Notes under the pieces: model-generated
What the model was told of the DNA's origin: nothing
Seen by the model: only the letters and a program-made list of their open reading frames with translations
Databases searched by the model: none
Assembly (NCBI GenBank): GCA_904420555.1
Contig: CAJFVO010000005.1
Location: 62,001 to 126,000, forward strand
DNA from: Candidatus Heritagella intestinalis
GTDB lineage: Bacteria > Bacillota > Clostridia > Oscillospirales > Acutalibacteraceae
DNA length: 64,000 nt
Direction of reading: 5' to 3'
In this document: one piece after another, positions 50,785-60,581 of the stretch
How the letters are laid out: every line of letters begins with the position of its first letter
How positions within the stretch are numbered: position 1 is the first letter of the stretch
Program-made: the position numbers and the translations under genes

Positions 50785-52005
50785 ATGGAAAACTTGAAAA
50801 AAATCCAGATGCCCACTCCTCTGGTGGAAATGGACGGCGACGAAATGACCCGCGTCCTCTGGAAAATGATCAAAGAGATCCTCATTGAACCCTATGTGGA
50901 GCTGAACACGGAATATTATGACCTGGGCCTGGAGCACCGGGAGGCCACCAAAGACCAGGTAACGGTGGATTCCGCCATGGCCACCAAAAAGTACGGCGTG
51001 GCTGTCAAGTGCGCCACCATCACCCCCAACGCCGACCGGGTGAAGGAGTACAACCTGACCCAGATGTGGAAATCCCCCAACGGCACCATCCGCGCCCTGC
51101 TGGACGGCACTGTGTTCCGCGCCCCTATTATCGTCAAGGGCATTAACCCCTATATCCCCCGCTGGACCAAGCCCATCACCATCGCCCGTCACGCTTACGG
51201 CGATGTGTATAAGAATGTGGAAATGGTGGTGGACGGCGGCTGCAAGGCCGAGCTGGTAGTCACCCATCCCGACGGCACGGAATCCCGGGAGCTGATTCAC
51301 GATTTTAAGACCCCCGGCATTATCCAGGGCCTTCACAACATTGACAAGTCCATTGAGAGCTTTGCCCGGGCCTGCATGAACTATGCCCTGGACCAGAAGC
51401 AGGATTTGTGGTTTGCCACCAAGGATACCATCTCCAAAAAGTACGACCACCGCTTTAAGGATATTTTCGCGGAAGTCTATGAAAAGGACTACAAGGACAA
51501 GTTCGAGGCCGCCGGCATCGAATACTTCTACACCCTCATCGACGACGCCGTAGCCCGTGTGGTCCGCTCCGAGGGCGGCTATATCTGGGCCTGCAAAAAC
51601 TATGACGGCGACGTCATGAGCGACATGGTGGCTACCGCCTACGGCAGCCTCTCCATGATGACCTCTGTGCTGGTTTCCCCCGACGGCGTCTACGAGTACG
51701 AGGCCGCCCACGGCACCGTACAGCGCCACTATTACAAGCACCTCAAAGGGGAGCCCACCTCCACCAACCCGGTGGCGACCATCTTTGCATGGTCCGGCGC
51801 CCTGCGCAAGCGCGGCGAGCTGGACAACGTGCCCGAGCTTTGCAGCTTTGCCGACAAGCTGGAGCAGGCTACTATCGGCACCATCACCGATGGCATTATG
51901 TCCGGCGATCTGGCGGCCCTGTGCACCATCCCCAACAAGCAGGCGGTTGGCACCGAAGCCTTCATGGAGGCTATCGGCGACCATCTCAAGGCCCTGATGC
52001 AGTAA
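50785..52005 (+). CDS. icd: NADP-dependent isocitrate dehydrogenase (eukaryote-like subfamily)
   Basis: A 406-residue enzyme of the type II (mitochondrial-like) subfamily: [18 protein letters not shown] at the N-terminus, [20 protein letters not shown] for substrate binding, [17 protein letters not shown] with the metal aspartates, and [11 protein letters not shown] with the NADP-binding residues. Makes 2-oxoglutarate, NADPH and CO2, for glutamate supply in an anaerobe. AGGAGG precedes the ATG; terminator follows. Confidence 0.96.
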   Translation: MENLKKIQMPTPLVEMDGDEMTRVLWKMIKEILIEPYVELNTEYYDLGLEHREATKDQVTVDSAMATKKYGVAVKCATITPNADRVKEYNLTQMWKSPNGTIRALLDGTVFRAPIIVKGINPYIPRWTKPITIARHAYGDVYKNVEMVVDGGCKAELVVTHPDGTESRELIHDFKTPGIIQGLHNIDKSIESFARACMNYALDQKQDLWFATKDTISKKYDHRFKDIFAEVYEKDYKDKFEAAGIEYFYTLIDDAVARVVRSEGGYIWACKNYDGDVMSDMVATAYGSLSMMTSVLVSPDGVYEYEAAHGTVQRHYYKHLKGEPTSTNPVATIFAWSGALRKRGELDNVPELCSFADKLEQATIGTITDGIMSGDLAALCTIPNKQAVGTEAFMEAIGDHLKALMQ

Positions 52006-52020
52006 ACTCTCGAATTTTCA

Positions 52021-52057
52021 ATCCGGCGGGCGGCTCTCATCGCCCGCCCGGATTTTT
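52021..52057 (+). terminator. Terminator of icd
   Basis: ATCCGGCGGGCG pairs with CGCCCGCcCGGAT with one bulge, then five T. Confidence 0.85.
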
Positions 52058-52079
52058 ATAAGGATGGTATTCAAAAATC

Positions 52080-52727
52080 ATGCCCAAACGCGACAATATC
52101 TCCATGTCGGTAATCCGGCGCCTGCCCCGCTATTACCGATTCCTTCATCATTTGAAAAGCAAGGGCGTCAAACGGATCTCCTCCAAGGAGCTTTCGGAAA
52201 AAATGGGCTTTACTGCCTCTCAAATTCGCCAGGACCTGAACTGCTTCGGCGGCTTCGGCCAGCAGGGCTATGGCTATCTGGTGGAGCAGCTCTGCGAGGA
52301 AATGGGCAACATCCTGGGCGTCTCCAATAGATACCGGTGCATCCTCATCGGCGCGGGCAACCTGGGGCAAGCTATTGCCTCCCACCTTTCCTTTGAAACC
52401 CAGGGCTTTTCCCTGACAGGGATCTTCGACAACGACCCGGACAAAATTGGCACTACCCTCAACGACCTCCCCATCCGGGACGTCAGCACCCTGGAGCAAT
52501 TCTGCCGGGAGACCCAGCCCGTGATGGCCATCCTCTGCGTGCCCCGGGCGGCGGTGGAATCCCTTTCGGACCAACTCTACGCCATGGGCATTAAGAACTT
52601 CTGGAATTTCAGCCACTACGATATCGCTATGAAGTATCCCGATGCCATTGTGGAAAACGTCCATCTCAACGACAGCCTGATGACCCTGTGCTATCGGATT
52701 TCAGACCGGGATTCCCGGCCCTCTTAA
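52080..52727 (+). CDS. rex: Redox-sensing transcriptional repressor Rex
   Basis: A 215-residue protein: N-terminal winged helix (VIRRLPRYYRFLHHL, RISSKELSEKMGFTASQIRQDLNCFGGFGQQGYGY) and a Rossmann domain with LIGAGNLGQAIASH (NADH-binding, about 89-102). The C-terminal helix swaps between subunits. It releases DNA at high NADH/NAD+. A matching operator lies before the hydrogenase operon in this window. Weak AAGGA ribosome site; no operator seen before rex itself. Confidence 0.95.
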   Translation: MPKRDNISMSVIRRLPRYYRFLHHLKSKGVKRISSKELSEKMGFTASQIRQDLNCFGGFGQQGYGYLVEQLCEEMGNILGVSNRYRCILIGAGNLGQAIASHLSFETQGFSLTGIFDNDPDKIGTTLNDLPIRDVSTLEQFCRETQPVMAILCVPRAAVESLSDQLYAMGIKNFWNFSHYDIAMKYPDAIVENVHLNDSLMTLCYRISDRDSRPS

Positions 52728-52739
52728 TAAAACAGCTGC

Positions 52740-52770
52740 GCCCGGTGCGATTCTGCACCGGGCCTTTCTG
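52740..52770 (+). terminator. Terminator of rex
   Basis: GCCCGGTGC (52740-52748) pairs with GCACCGGGC (52755-52763), then CTTTCTGTTT. Confidence 0.82.
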
Positions 52771-52782
52771 TTTCCTGATAAA

Positions 52783-52816
52783 AAAACCGGGCTTCCTTTT
52801 TGGAAAGCCCGGTTTT
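52783..52816 (-). terminator. Terminator of the UPF0104 gene
   Basis: AAAACCGGGCTT (52783-52794) pairs with AAGCCCGGTTTT (52805-52816); T-run on the minus strand. Confidence 0.85.
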
Positions 52817-52834
52817 CTCCGTTTTCAGCAAAAT

Positions 52835-53959
52835 TCAGTTTTCCTCATCAGAAGGCCTTCCCTCATCCGCCGGCAAATAGCCATTGGCGATTTCCTCCAT
52901 GGTGGCGCCCTTTCTGGAAGGGAGCTTCAGGGCCGGCAGGCGGTTGTTGGCGAAATAGGTACAAATGCACCCCACCGGGAAGTTGAGGTAATAGGTGATC
53001 ACACGCCAGATGGCCATGGCGGGAATCACCGTACCGCCGGTGAAGAACATATTGAAGAAGAGCAGGAAACTCCCTTCGGCGCCGCCGGAAGCACCGGGCA
53101 GAGGGATAAAGGCGCTGACCATGGAAACGTAGGCCTGGGCCGCCATAATGGTCAGGGGGTCGGTGTCGTGGAAACCGAAGCTCCGGTAAATGCAGTAGGG
53201 GATCAGATACCCGATGCCGATCTGCACCACCGTAACCACGATGACCAGAGCATACATCTTCAGGGATTTGCCCATGAGCCGGGTACTGCCGTGGAACACG
53301 GACAGCTGGCTGTGAATCTTTTCATACCGCTCTTCCGGATGGCGGCACAGGTGGAGCTTATGAAGGAGATGAATCCCCTTGTGCAGGAGCTTGTCCGTAA
53401 GCCGCTCGCTAATGCAGAACAGGAGCACCAGGCCGATAAAAGTGCTGTTACAGAGCAATCCGATAATGGTGATAAAGGAAAAATTGCTCACGCTGCGCTG
53501 GAAAAAGCCCAGGCGGAATACCACCATCACCAGGGAATAGAGCACCATGATAATCTGGTAAATCAGGGTTTTCACAGCGATAATGGAGCCCGCGGCTCCG
53601 GTATCCATTCCTAGCTTGTGCATGGAATAGATCTGCATGGGCTGGCCGCCGGTAGAGAAGGGCGTCAGGGCGCTGTAGAGGATGCCCACCATGCCGATAC
53701 AGAAAGAGTATCGGAACCGCCATTGGGGATAGATGAGCTTGCAGATCAGGTTCAGGGCAAACCCCTCCAGCACCCAGTTCATGGCCGCAATCCCCAGGGC
53801 CAGGAGCATCCACCGCCACGAAATTCCGTCCGGCAATTTCCGGATAGACTCAATACTGTCGGAGAAAAACAGGAAAGCGATCAGAACAATGGCGGCAATG
53901 GAAATGGTAATAATGGCAAAAAGATTTTTACGAAGGGTTTGTTTCAAATTTGCAGTCAT
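52835..53959 (-). CDS. UPF0104/MprF-like flippase-domain membrane protein
   Basis: A 374-residue protein with seven to eight membrane segments. LEGFALNLICKLIYPQWRFRYSF, ILYSALTPFSTGGQPMQIY and SAFIPLPGASGGAEGSFLLFF are typical of the lysylphosphatidylglycerol synthase TM region family (UPF0104). It lacks the aminoacyl-transfer domain of MprF, so it is likely a lipid translocase or related transporter. Start at 53959 with AAAAAGGAG. Confidence 0.85.
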   Translation of the reverse strand: MTANLKQTLRKNLFAIITISIAAIVLIAFLFFSDSIESIRKLPDGISWRWMLLALGIAAMNWVLEGFALNLICKLIYPQWRFRYSFCIGMVGILYSALTPFSTGGQPMQIYSMHKLGMDTGAAGSIIAVKTLIYQIIMVLYSLVMVVFRLGFFQRSVSNFSFITIIGLLCNSTFIGLVLLFCISERLTDKLLHKGIHLLHKLHLCRHPEERYEKIHSQLSVFHGSTRLMGKSLKMYALVIVVTVVQIGIGYLIPYCIYRSFGFHDTDPLTIMAAQAYVSMVSAFIPLPGASGGAEGSFLLFFNMFFTGGTVIPAMAIWRVITYYLNFPVGCICTYFANNRLPALKLPSRKGATMEEIANGYLPADEGRPSDEEN

Positions 53960-54119
53960 ATAATTTCTGCACTCCTTTTTCAAACGGGAATCCCAACGCC
54001 TGCGGGCCAAAGGCCCCGGCGCTGTTGAAGCCGATGCATTGCTAATTGTATAATACCCGTTCTCAAATTACAATTCCCTATTTGTAAATTTTCTATCAGC
54101 CTTCCGCTATCAGGCCTGA

Positions 54120-55715
54120 TTACGCCTTGCCCCGCATTTCCAGATATTCGTCAAAAGTAGTCATCCGGTCAAACACACCGCCCTCCGGCAGAATTTCAAT
54201 AATCCGGTTGGCCACGGTCTGGGCGAATTCGTGGTCGTGAGTGGCGAAGAGCACGATCCCCTTGAACTCGATGAGTCCGTTGTTCACAGCGGTAATGGAT
54301 TCCAAGTCCAGGTGGTTGGTGGGCTGGTCCAGCAGCAGCACGTTGCTGCCGAACATCATCATCCGGGAGAGCATACACCGGACCTTCTCGCCGCCGGAGA
54401 GCACGTTCACCGGCTTGTACACATCCTCGCCGGAGAAGAGCATCTTCCCCAAAAAGCCCCGGAGATAGGTCTCCGTGGTGTCCTTGGAATACTGTTCCAG
54501 CCACTTGATAATGGACTCCTCGTGGCCGTTAAAGTAGGCGGAGTTGTCCTGGGGGAAATAGGACTGGCTGGTGGAAACGCCCCACTTAAAGGAACCGGCG
54601 TCGGGTTCCAGCTCCTCCATGAGGATTTTAAACAGGGTGGTGACGGCGATTTCGTTGTCCGCCACAAAGGCGATCTTGTCTCCCTTATTCACCCGGAAAG
54701 ACACGTTGTCCAGCACCTTGACTCCGTCCACGGTTTTGGTCAGGCCCTCCACGGTGAGAATCTCCTTGCCGGGCTCCCGGTCCATGGTGAAGCCCACATA
54801 GGGATAGCGCCGGGAGGAAGCGGGCATTTCCTCCACCGTGATTTTTTCCAACAGCTTTTTCCGAGAGGTTGCCTGCCGGGACTTGGACTTATTGGCGGAG
54901 AACCGCTGGATAAAGGCCTGCAGCTCCTTGATTTTTTCCTCGGCCTTGCGGTTCTGATCCCGCATCATGCGCTGGATGAGCTGGCTGGATTCGTACCAGA
55001 AATCGTAGTTGCCCACATACAGCTTGATTTTGCCATAGTCCACGTCCACAATGTGGGTGCACACGTTATTGAGGAAATACCGGTCGTGGGATACCACGAT
55101 GATGATTCCCTCATACTCCATGAGGAAATTTTCCAGCCAGGTAATGGAGTGGATGTCCAGGCCGTTGGTAGGCTCGTCCAGGAGGATAATATCCGGGCTG
55201 CCGAACAGGGCCCGGGCCAAAAGCACCTTCACCTTTTCCGCTTCGGTGAGGGCGCTCATGAGGCTGTAGAGCATCCCGTTGTCCAGCCCCAATCCCTGGA
55301 GGAGCTTGCCGGCCTCCGTCTCCGCCTCCCAGCCATTGAGCTCGGCGAATTCCGCTTCCAGCTCAGCGGCCCGGTTGCCGTCCTCTTCGGAGAAATCCTC
55401 CTTGGCATAGAGGGCGTCCTTCTCCTTGAGCACCTCATAGAGCCGGGGATTGCCCTGCAAAATCGTCTCGAAAACAGTGAACTCCTCATAGGCAAAGTGG
55501 TCCTGCTTCAAAACGGACATGCGGCTCTCGGCGTCGATAACCACTTCGCCTTTGGTGGGCTCCAGCTCTCCGGAGAGCAGCTTCAAGAAAGTGGACTTAC
55601 CCGCGCCGTTGGCGCCGATGACGCCATAACAGTTGCCGGGCTGGAACAACAGGTTCACATGGGAAAACAGGTTCTGGCCGCTAAAGCTCAGTCCCAAGTC
55701 GGATACGGTAATCAT
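54120..55715 (-). CDS. ABC-F family ATPase, YkpA-like, with one degenerate ATP site
   Basis: A 531-residue protein with two ABC domains and the short inter-domain tether of the YkpA/YbiT group. NBD1: GANGAGKST and LLDEPTNGLD intact, but the signature reads LTEAEKVKV. NBD2: signature LSGGEKVR intact, but Walker A is VADNEIAVTT (no Lys) and Walker B ends LLDQPTNHLD (Glu to Gln). So the NBD1-Walker/NBD2-signature site is canonical and the opposite site has lost all three motifs. Acts on ribosomes by family analogy. Start at 55715 with AAAGGA. Confidence 0.92.
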   Translation of the reverse strand: MITVSDLGLSFSGQNLFSHVNLLFQPGNCYGVIGANGAGKSTFLKLLSGELEPTKGEVVIDAESRMSVLKQDHFAYEEFTVFETILQGNPRLYEVLKEKDALYAKEDFSEEDGNRAAELEAEFAELNGWEAETEAGKLLQGLGLDNGMLYSLMSALTEAEKVKVLLARALFGSPDIILLDEPTNGLDIHSITWLENFLMEYEGIIIVVSHDRYFLNNVCTHIVDVDYGKIKLYVGNYDFWYESSQLIQRMMRDQNRKAEEKIKELQAFIQRFSANKSKSRQATSRKKLLEKITVEEMPASSRRYPYVGFTMDREPGKEILTVEGLTKTVDGVKVLDNVSFRVNKGDKIAFVADNEIAVTTLFKILMEELEPDAGSFKWGVSTSQSYFPQDNSAYFNGHEESIIKWLEQYSKDTTETYLRGFLGKMLFSGEDVYKPVNVLSGGEKVRCMLSRMMMFGSNVLLLDQPTNHLDLESITAVNNGLIEFKGIVLFATHDHEFAQTVANRIIEILPEGGVFDRMTTFDEYLEMRGKA

Positions 55716-55928
55716 AACAAAATCATCCTTTCGCGGCCCGGGAAACACCCTGGGCCGTTATTGGTTTTCAGCAAATTTTCGCCGGGACGCCGGCTCCCAT
55801 GATTATAGCACGTTTTCCTCAAAACAAAAAGCCCCTGTAACAAGAAGTAGAGATGCTGGAGAACGGCGCTGTTCCGGTGTTTTACCCGCAAGCAGAGCCT
55901 CCTATATTCCCCTTCTCACTACAAAAAT

Positions 55929-55972
55929 ACAGCTCCACAATGCGATTTTCACTTCCCGCATTATGGAGCTGT
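55929..55972 (-). terminator. Terminator of lysA
   Basis: ACAGCTCCA..TGCG (55929-55944) pairs with CGCA..TGGAGCTGT (55958-55972); five T on the minus strand. The remainder of the 313-bp gap (55716-56028) holds nothing that I can name. Confidence 0.8.
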
Positions 55973-56028
55973 TATCTGTTTTACTGAACTTGTTTTATTT
56001 GTCCGAGTTTTTTACAAAAACGGGTTCC

Positions 56029-57306
56029 TTACTTTCCAGTTTTCGTGTACTTATCAAACAGGTGGCTAAAATCAAAGGTCGCAAAATAGTCCGCAGGGGT
56101 CTCCGCCCGGCGAATCATCTCCACACTGCCGTCCTCCTTGAGAAGCAGCTCAGCAGAACGGAGTTTGCCGTTGTAATTGTAACCCATGGAAAACCCGTGA
56201 GCACCGGCGTCGTGAATCGCCAGATAGTCCCCCATATCGATTTTGGGCAGCATCCGGTCAATGGCAAATTTGTCGTTATTCTCACACAGGCCGCCAGTGA
56301 CATCATACTTATGGTCGCAGGGGGCGTCCTCCTTGCCCAACACGGTGATGTGGTGATAAGCGCCGTATATGGCCGGACGCATCAGGTTGGCAGCGCAGGC
56401 ATCCACGCCGATGTATTCCTTATAGGTATGCTTCTCGTGGACCGCCTTGGTGATGAGCATCCCATAGGGAGCCAGCATGAAACGGCCCAGCTCCGTGAAG
56501 ATAGCCACATCCCCCATACCAGCGGGCACCAGCACTTCCTCATAGGCCTTGCGCACCCCCTCGCCGATGGCCATAATATCGTTGGGGGTCTCCTCCGGGC
56601 GGTAAGCTACGCCCACGCCGCCGGAGAGGTTCACAAAGCGGATATCTGCACCCGTTTTTTCCTTCAATTCCACCGCCAGCTCAAAGAGGATACGGGCCAG
56701 CTTGGGATAGTATTCATTAGTGGTGGTGTTGCTGGCCAGGAAGGCGTGGAGGCCGAAGTGCTTAACGCCTTTGGCCATCAGAATTTTGTAGCCCTCGATA
56801 ATCTGCTCCTTGGTAAAGCCGTATTTGGCGTCCCCGGGGTTGTCCATAATCTTATTGGCAATCTGGAAGTTCCCGCCGGGGTTATACCGGCAGCAGACCG
56901 TCTCCGGCAGGCCGGCCACTTTCTCCAAAAAATCAATGTGAGTGAAATCGTCCAGGTTGATATACGCTCCCAATTCCTTGGCCAGGCGGAAATCCTCTGC
57001 CGGGGTCACGTTGGAGGAAAACATAATATCCGAGCCGTGGAAGCCGCAGACATCGCTCATCATCAATTCCGTCAGAGAGGAGCAGTCCACGCCGCAGCCC
57101 TCCTCCTGCAAAACTTTCAGGATAAAGGGGTTGGGGGTGGCTTTCACAGCGAAGTACTCCCGGAAACCCGGGTTCCAGGCAAAGGCCTGCTTCATGCGTC
57201 GGGCATTTTCCCGGATGCCTTTTTCATCGTATATATGGAACGGCGTAGGATAGGTTTTCACGATTTCTTCAATCTGTTCTTTCGTTACAAAGGGTCTCTT
57301 GTTCAT
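56029..57306 (-). CDS. lysA: Diaminopimelate decarboxylase, divergent clade
   Basis: A 425-residue PLP fold-III enzyme. FAVKATPNP contains the PLP lysine, VNLSGGVGVAY the phosphate loop, and TGGLCENNDKFA the C-terminal Cys-Glu substrate block (CES in the standard enzyme). The GLHFHIGS region reads GLHAFLASNTTTNEYY, as in a clade that I remember from other anaerobes. Likely the last lysine step. No lysine riboswitch in the short leader. Start at 57306 with GGAGGAAAG. Confidence 0.86.
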   Translation of the reverse strand: MNKRPFVTKEQIEEIVKTYPTPFHIYDEKGIRENARRMKQAFAWNPGFREYFAVKATPNPFILKVLQEEGCGVDCSSLTELMMSDVCGFHGSDIMFSSNVTPAEDFRLAKELGAYINLDDFTHIDFLEKVAGLPETVCCRYNPGGNFQIANKIMDNPGDAKYGFTKEQIIEGYKILMAKGVKHFGLHAFLASNTTTNEYYPKLARILFELAVELKEKTGADIRFVNLSGGVGVAYRPEETPNDIMAIGEGVRKAYEEVLVPAGMGDVAIFTELGRFMLAPYGMLITKAVHEKHTYKEYIGVDACAANLMRPAIYGAYHHITVLGKEDAPCDHKYDVTGGLCENNDKFAIDRMLPKIDMGDYLAIHDAGAHGFSMGYNYNGKLRSAELLLKEDGSVEMIRRAETPADYFATFDFSHLFDKYTKTGK

Positions 57307-57359
57307 GAATGGTTCTTTCCTCCATCTCCTGCAAAATTGCGGCATCCCCGCTGAAAAAG

Positions 57360-57388
57360 ATGATACTGGATTCCGCGGATTTTGTCAA
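57360..57388 (-). promoter_or_regulatory. lysA promoter
   Basis: TTGACA (57383-57388), 17-nt spacer, TATCAT (57360-57365). A GC-rich hairpin (GGCCCCGGCG arms, about 57430-57467) lies between it and the clp stop. Confidence 0.8.
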
Positions 57389-57480
57389 TATCCGCCGCTA
57401 TACGGCCCGGAGTCTCCCGCCCCTGCCAACAATACAGCGGCCCCGGCGAGGAAATCCCGCCGGGGCCAAAATGCTATTGA

Positions 57481-59787
57481 TTACAGGGTCTGCACCTGAA
57501 TACCGTTCTCGTCTGCTGTGACAGCCACGGCAGAGAGGGAATTTTCCCCGTTCTCCACCAAAGTGGAAGCAATACGGTCCTCCACCTCTTTGCGAATCAA
57601 GTTCCGCAAGTCACGGGCGCCGCTGCGCCCGCCGATAGAGTGCTCCGCCAGCCAACGGGCCGCCTTGTCGTCATAGGTCAGGGCAATGTGACGCTCCTTC
57701 AACGAACCCACATACTCTTCCATGAGGAGCTTGGCAATCTTGGTGTAGTCGTCCACGTCCAGGGGCCGGAAGACGATGACTTCGTCCACACGGCTGAGGA
57801 ACTCCGGCCGCAGAAACTCGGACAGGGCCTTCATGGCCTTTTCCCGGCTCACCTCCGCCTCGGTGCGGTTAAAGCCCAGAGCGGACTCCTTTTTCTCGCT
57901 GCCGGCGTTGGAAGTCATGACAATGACGGTGTTTTCAAAATTCACGTTCCGACCGTGGGCGTCGGTAATGTGGCCCTCGTCCAGAATCTGAAGGAGAATG
58001 TTCATGACGTCCGGGTGGGCCTTCTCGATTTCGTCAAAGAGCAGCACCGAATAGGGGCGGCGGCGGACCTTCTCCGTCACCTGGCCCGCCTCGTCATAGC
58101 CCACATAGCCCGGAGGCGAACCGATAATGCGGCTCACCGAGTGCTTCTCCATAAATTCGGACATATCCAGCCGAATCAGGGTCTCCGGGGTGTCGAAGAG
58201 CTCCTGGGAGAGGACCTTCACCAGCTCGGTCTTACCCACGCCGGTGGGGCCTACAAAGATAAAGGAAGCGGGACGGCGGCGGGGGCTTACCTGCACCCGG
58301 CTCCGGCGCACTGCGGCGGCTACAGCCTTTACCGCTTCTTCCTGGCCAATCACCCGGGCGCTGAGGCGCTCTTCCAAGTGGGCCAGCTTTTTCAGCTCGC
58401 TTTCCTGGATGCGGCTGGCGGGAATCCCCGTCCACAGCTCAATGACCTTGGCCAGATCCTGTTCTTCCAGCTTGGCGGACTGGGCGGCTGGGGCCAGCTC
58501 CTGGGCCTGCTGCTCCATCCGGGCAATCTCATACCGGGTTTCCGCCAGCTTTTCATAGTCCGGGTCCACGCCGTCAGCGGTGAGGGCCGCCTCCTGCTCC
58601 CGGAGATTGTCCAGCTGGAACATGGCCGCATCGTATTCCGCCATGGGAAGGTTCCGCAGGGCGGCACAGGCGCAGGCTTCGTCCAGCAGGTCAATGGCCT
58701 TGTCCGGCAGGAAGCGGTCATTGATATACCGTTCCGCCAGCACAGCCGTGCGGTGAATCATCTCCGGAGGCACCTGCACCCGGTGGTACTTCTCGTAATA
58801 TTCCTTGATACCGCTGAGCATTTCCTCGGTATCGCTGAGGGAGGGCTCCGCCACGGTCACCGGCTGGAACCGGCGCTCCAAAGCGGCGTCCTTTTCAATG
58901 TATTTCCGGTATTCCGTAAAGGTAGTGGCGCCGATGACCTGAATTTCTCCCCGAGACAGGGCGGGCTTCAGGATATTGGCGGCGTTCATAGAGCCTTCGG
59001 CGTCGCCGGTGCCCACCAAATTGTGAACCTCGTCGATAAACAGGATGATATTCCCATCGGCCTTGACCTCGTCCACCAATCCCTTAATACGGCTTTCAAA
59101 CTGGCCCCGGAACTGGGTGCCCGCCACCAAAGCCGTCAAATCCAGCAGCTGGATTTCCTTTTTCTTCAGGCGCAGAGGCACATTCCCGGCGGCAATGCGC
59201 TGGGCCAACCCCTCGGCAATGGCGGTTTTGCCCACGCCGGGCTCGCCGATGAGGCAGGGATTGTTCTTGGTGCGCCGGGAGAGGATCTGGATGACCCGGC
59301 TGATTTCCCGGTCCCGGCCGATAATGGCGTCCAGCTCCCCGCTGCGGGCCTTGGCCGTCAAATCGGTGCAATAGGCTTCAATGTGCTTGCGCTTATTCTT
59401 TTTGTTGGGATTCTTTTTCTCCCCGCGGGCAGCCTTTTCACTGCTCCCCTGCTCCTGACCTGCATTTTGAGAATTGCCGGGAGCGCCGAAAATATTTTGC
59501 AGGAAGGAAGGAAAGGTTGCGGCCCCGCCAGGGGTAAATCCCTCTTCCCCGTTGTCGCCGTTTTCATCGGCTTCATTGGTATCCATAGCCATGAGGCCGT
59601 TCATTTCATCGGCCATGGCTTCCAGCTGTTCTTCCGTGATACCCATTTGTTCCATCAGGTCGTTTACCGGCTTAATCCCCAGCTCTTTGGCGCACACTAG
59701 GCAAAGGCCCTGGCTGCCGGAGGTATCCATGGACTGCGAAATAAACACCACAGCAGGACGCTTGTGGCATCTTGAACACATTAACAT
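57481..59787 (-). CDS. ClpE/ClpC-like AAA+ unfoldase with N-terminal zinc finger
   Basis: A 768-residue HSP100 protein. CSRCHKRPAVVF and GLCLVCAKELG (residues 4-35) form a CxxC...CxxC finger as in ClpE/McsA, followed by an acidic then basic linker of about 110 residues in place of the Clp N-repeat domain. NBD1 has IGEPGVGKTAIAEG and a middle coiled segment; NBD2 has FVGPTGVGKTELVKVL, LLFDEIEKAHPDV and a C-terminal GGRSGARDLRN. Likely unfolds proteins for ClpP. Upstream is a hairpin terminator; no CtsR box seen. Confidence 0.9.
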   Translation of the reverse strand: MLMCSRCHKRPAVVFISQSMDTSGSQGLCLVCAKELGIKPVNDLMEQMGITEEQLEAMADEMNGLMAMDTNEADENGDNGEEGFTPGGAATFPSFLQNIFGAPGNSQNAGQEQGSSEKAARGEKKNPNKKNKRKHIEAYCTDLTAKARSGELDAIIGRDREISRVIQILSRRTKNNPCLIGEPGVGKTAIAEGLAQRIAAGNVPLRLKKKEIQLLDLTALVAGTQFRGQFESRIKGLVDEVKADGNIILFIDEVHNLVGTGDAEGSMNAANILKPALSRGEIQVIGATTFTEYRKYIEKDAALERRFQPVTVAEPSLSDTEEMLSGIKEYYEKYHRVQVPPEMIHRTAVLAERYINDRFLPDKAIDLLDEACACAALRNLPMAEYDAAMFQLDNLREQEAALTADGVDPDYEKLAETRYEIARMEQQAQELAPAAQSAKLEEQDLAKVIELWTGIPASRIQESELKKLAHLEERLSARVIGQEEAVKAVAAAVRRSRVQVSPRRRPASFIFVGPTGVGKTELVKVLSQELFDTPETLIRLDMSEFMEKHSVSRIIGSPPGYVGYDEAGQVTEKVRRRPYSVLLFDEIEKAHPDVMNILLQILDEGHITDAHGRNVNFENTVIVMTSNAGSEKKESALGFNRTEAEVSREKAMKALSEFLRPEFLSRVDEVIVFRPLDVDDYTKIAKLLMEEYVGSLKERHIALTYDDKAARWLAEHSIGGRSGARDLRNLIRKEVEDRIASTLVENGENSLSAVAVTADENGIQVQTL

Positions 59788-59830
59788 AAGAGACTTCCAT
59801 TCTCTGCCGCCGCAGGCAGTCTATCTGCAT

Positions 59831-59864
59831 AAAAGCCGTCCTGCGGCTGAATTGGACGGCTTTT
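59831..59864 (-). terminator. Terminator between pgsA and the clp gene
   Basis: AAAAGCCGTC (59831-59840) pairs with GACGGCTTTT (59855-59864); T-run on both sides. Only about 45 bp separate it from the clp start, leaving little room for a promoter. Confidence 0.78.
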
Positions 59865-59885
59865 TGCCCCTATTGGGCACGGGAA

Positions 59886-60530
59886 TCAGGGCTTTGGGTC
59901 TCCCTTTTTGGCCTTGATCTCCCGGTTCATATCCAAATTATCCTTGGGGTCTGTGGAGTGGAGGAGCTGCAAAAAGATCTGGAAATACCGCACCATAGCG
60001 TAGATCATAAATACTGCGGTAATCCCCAGCAGCACGTAAGAAATCACTACCGTGGTGGTGGTATACAAATGGAAGACGCCCTCCATCACGACAATCACCA
60101 CCGCCGAAATATAGAAGGAGAAAGTGGCTGCCTTGCCGTACCACTTGGCGGCGCAGGGGCGCTTCTTCTTTTTCAGCAGGATGCAGCCACCCACCAGCAT
60201 TCCCAGCTCCTTGAAGACGAACACCAGCAAAATGGGAATCAGAATTGGATGCTTTACCGCCAGGCAGACGGCAATAGTCGCCTGGGTCAGCTTATCGGCC
60301 ACCGGGTCCAGCATTTTCCCCAGCTCTGTAACCTGGTTGAACTTCCGGGCAATGAGCCCGTCGAACAGGTCGCTGAGACCGGAAAAGGCCAGCATGGCCA
60401 CCGCCCACAATAACTGGTCGTTCAAAAAGAAATAGGCAAAGGGCCCGATTACCAGAATCCGCAATACGGAGAGCAAATTGGGAATCGTCCAGTTCTGATT
60501 TCTGTTTTTCCGCTCCAATAGTATCACCAT
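59886..60530 (-). CDS. pgsA: CDP-alcohol phosphatidyltransferase, PgsA type
   Basis: A 214-residue membrane enzyme with the CDP-alcohol phosphotransferase motif SDLFDGLIARKFNQVTELGK followed by MLDPVADK, all catalytic aspartates present. Makes phosphatidylglycerol phosphate from CDP-diacylglycerol and glycerol 3-phosphate. The C-terminal 40 residues are hydrophilic. Confidence 0.9.
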   Translation of the reverse strand: MVILLERKNRNQNWTIPNLLSVLRILVIGPFAYFFLNDQLLWAVAMLAFSGLSDLFDGLIARKFNQVTELGKMLDPVADKLTQATIAVCLAVKHPILIPILLVFVFKELGMLVGGCILLKKKKRPCAAKWYGKAATFSFYISAVVIVVMEGVFHLYTTTTVVISYVLLGITAVFMIYAMVRYFQIFLQLLHSTDPKDNLDMNREIKAKKGDPKP

Positions 60531-60581
60531 CTACTTTCTTCCCAAATCATTTCCTTTTTCAAAGGCCGGCGCAGCCTGCCG

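Noticed and set aside
57307-57388. Lysine riboswitch before lysA
   Set aside because: The leader predicted from the promoter is only about 45 nt, too short for the aptamer.
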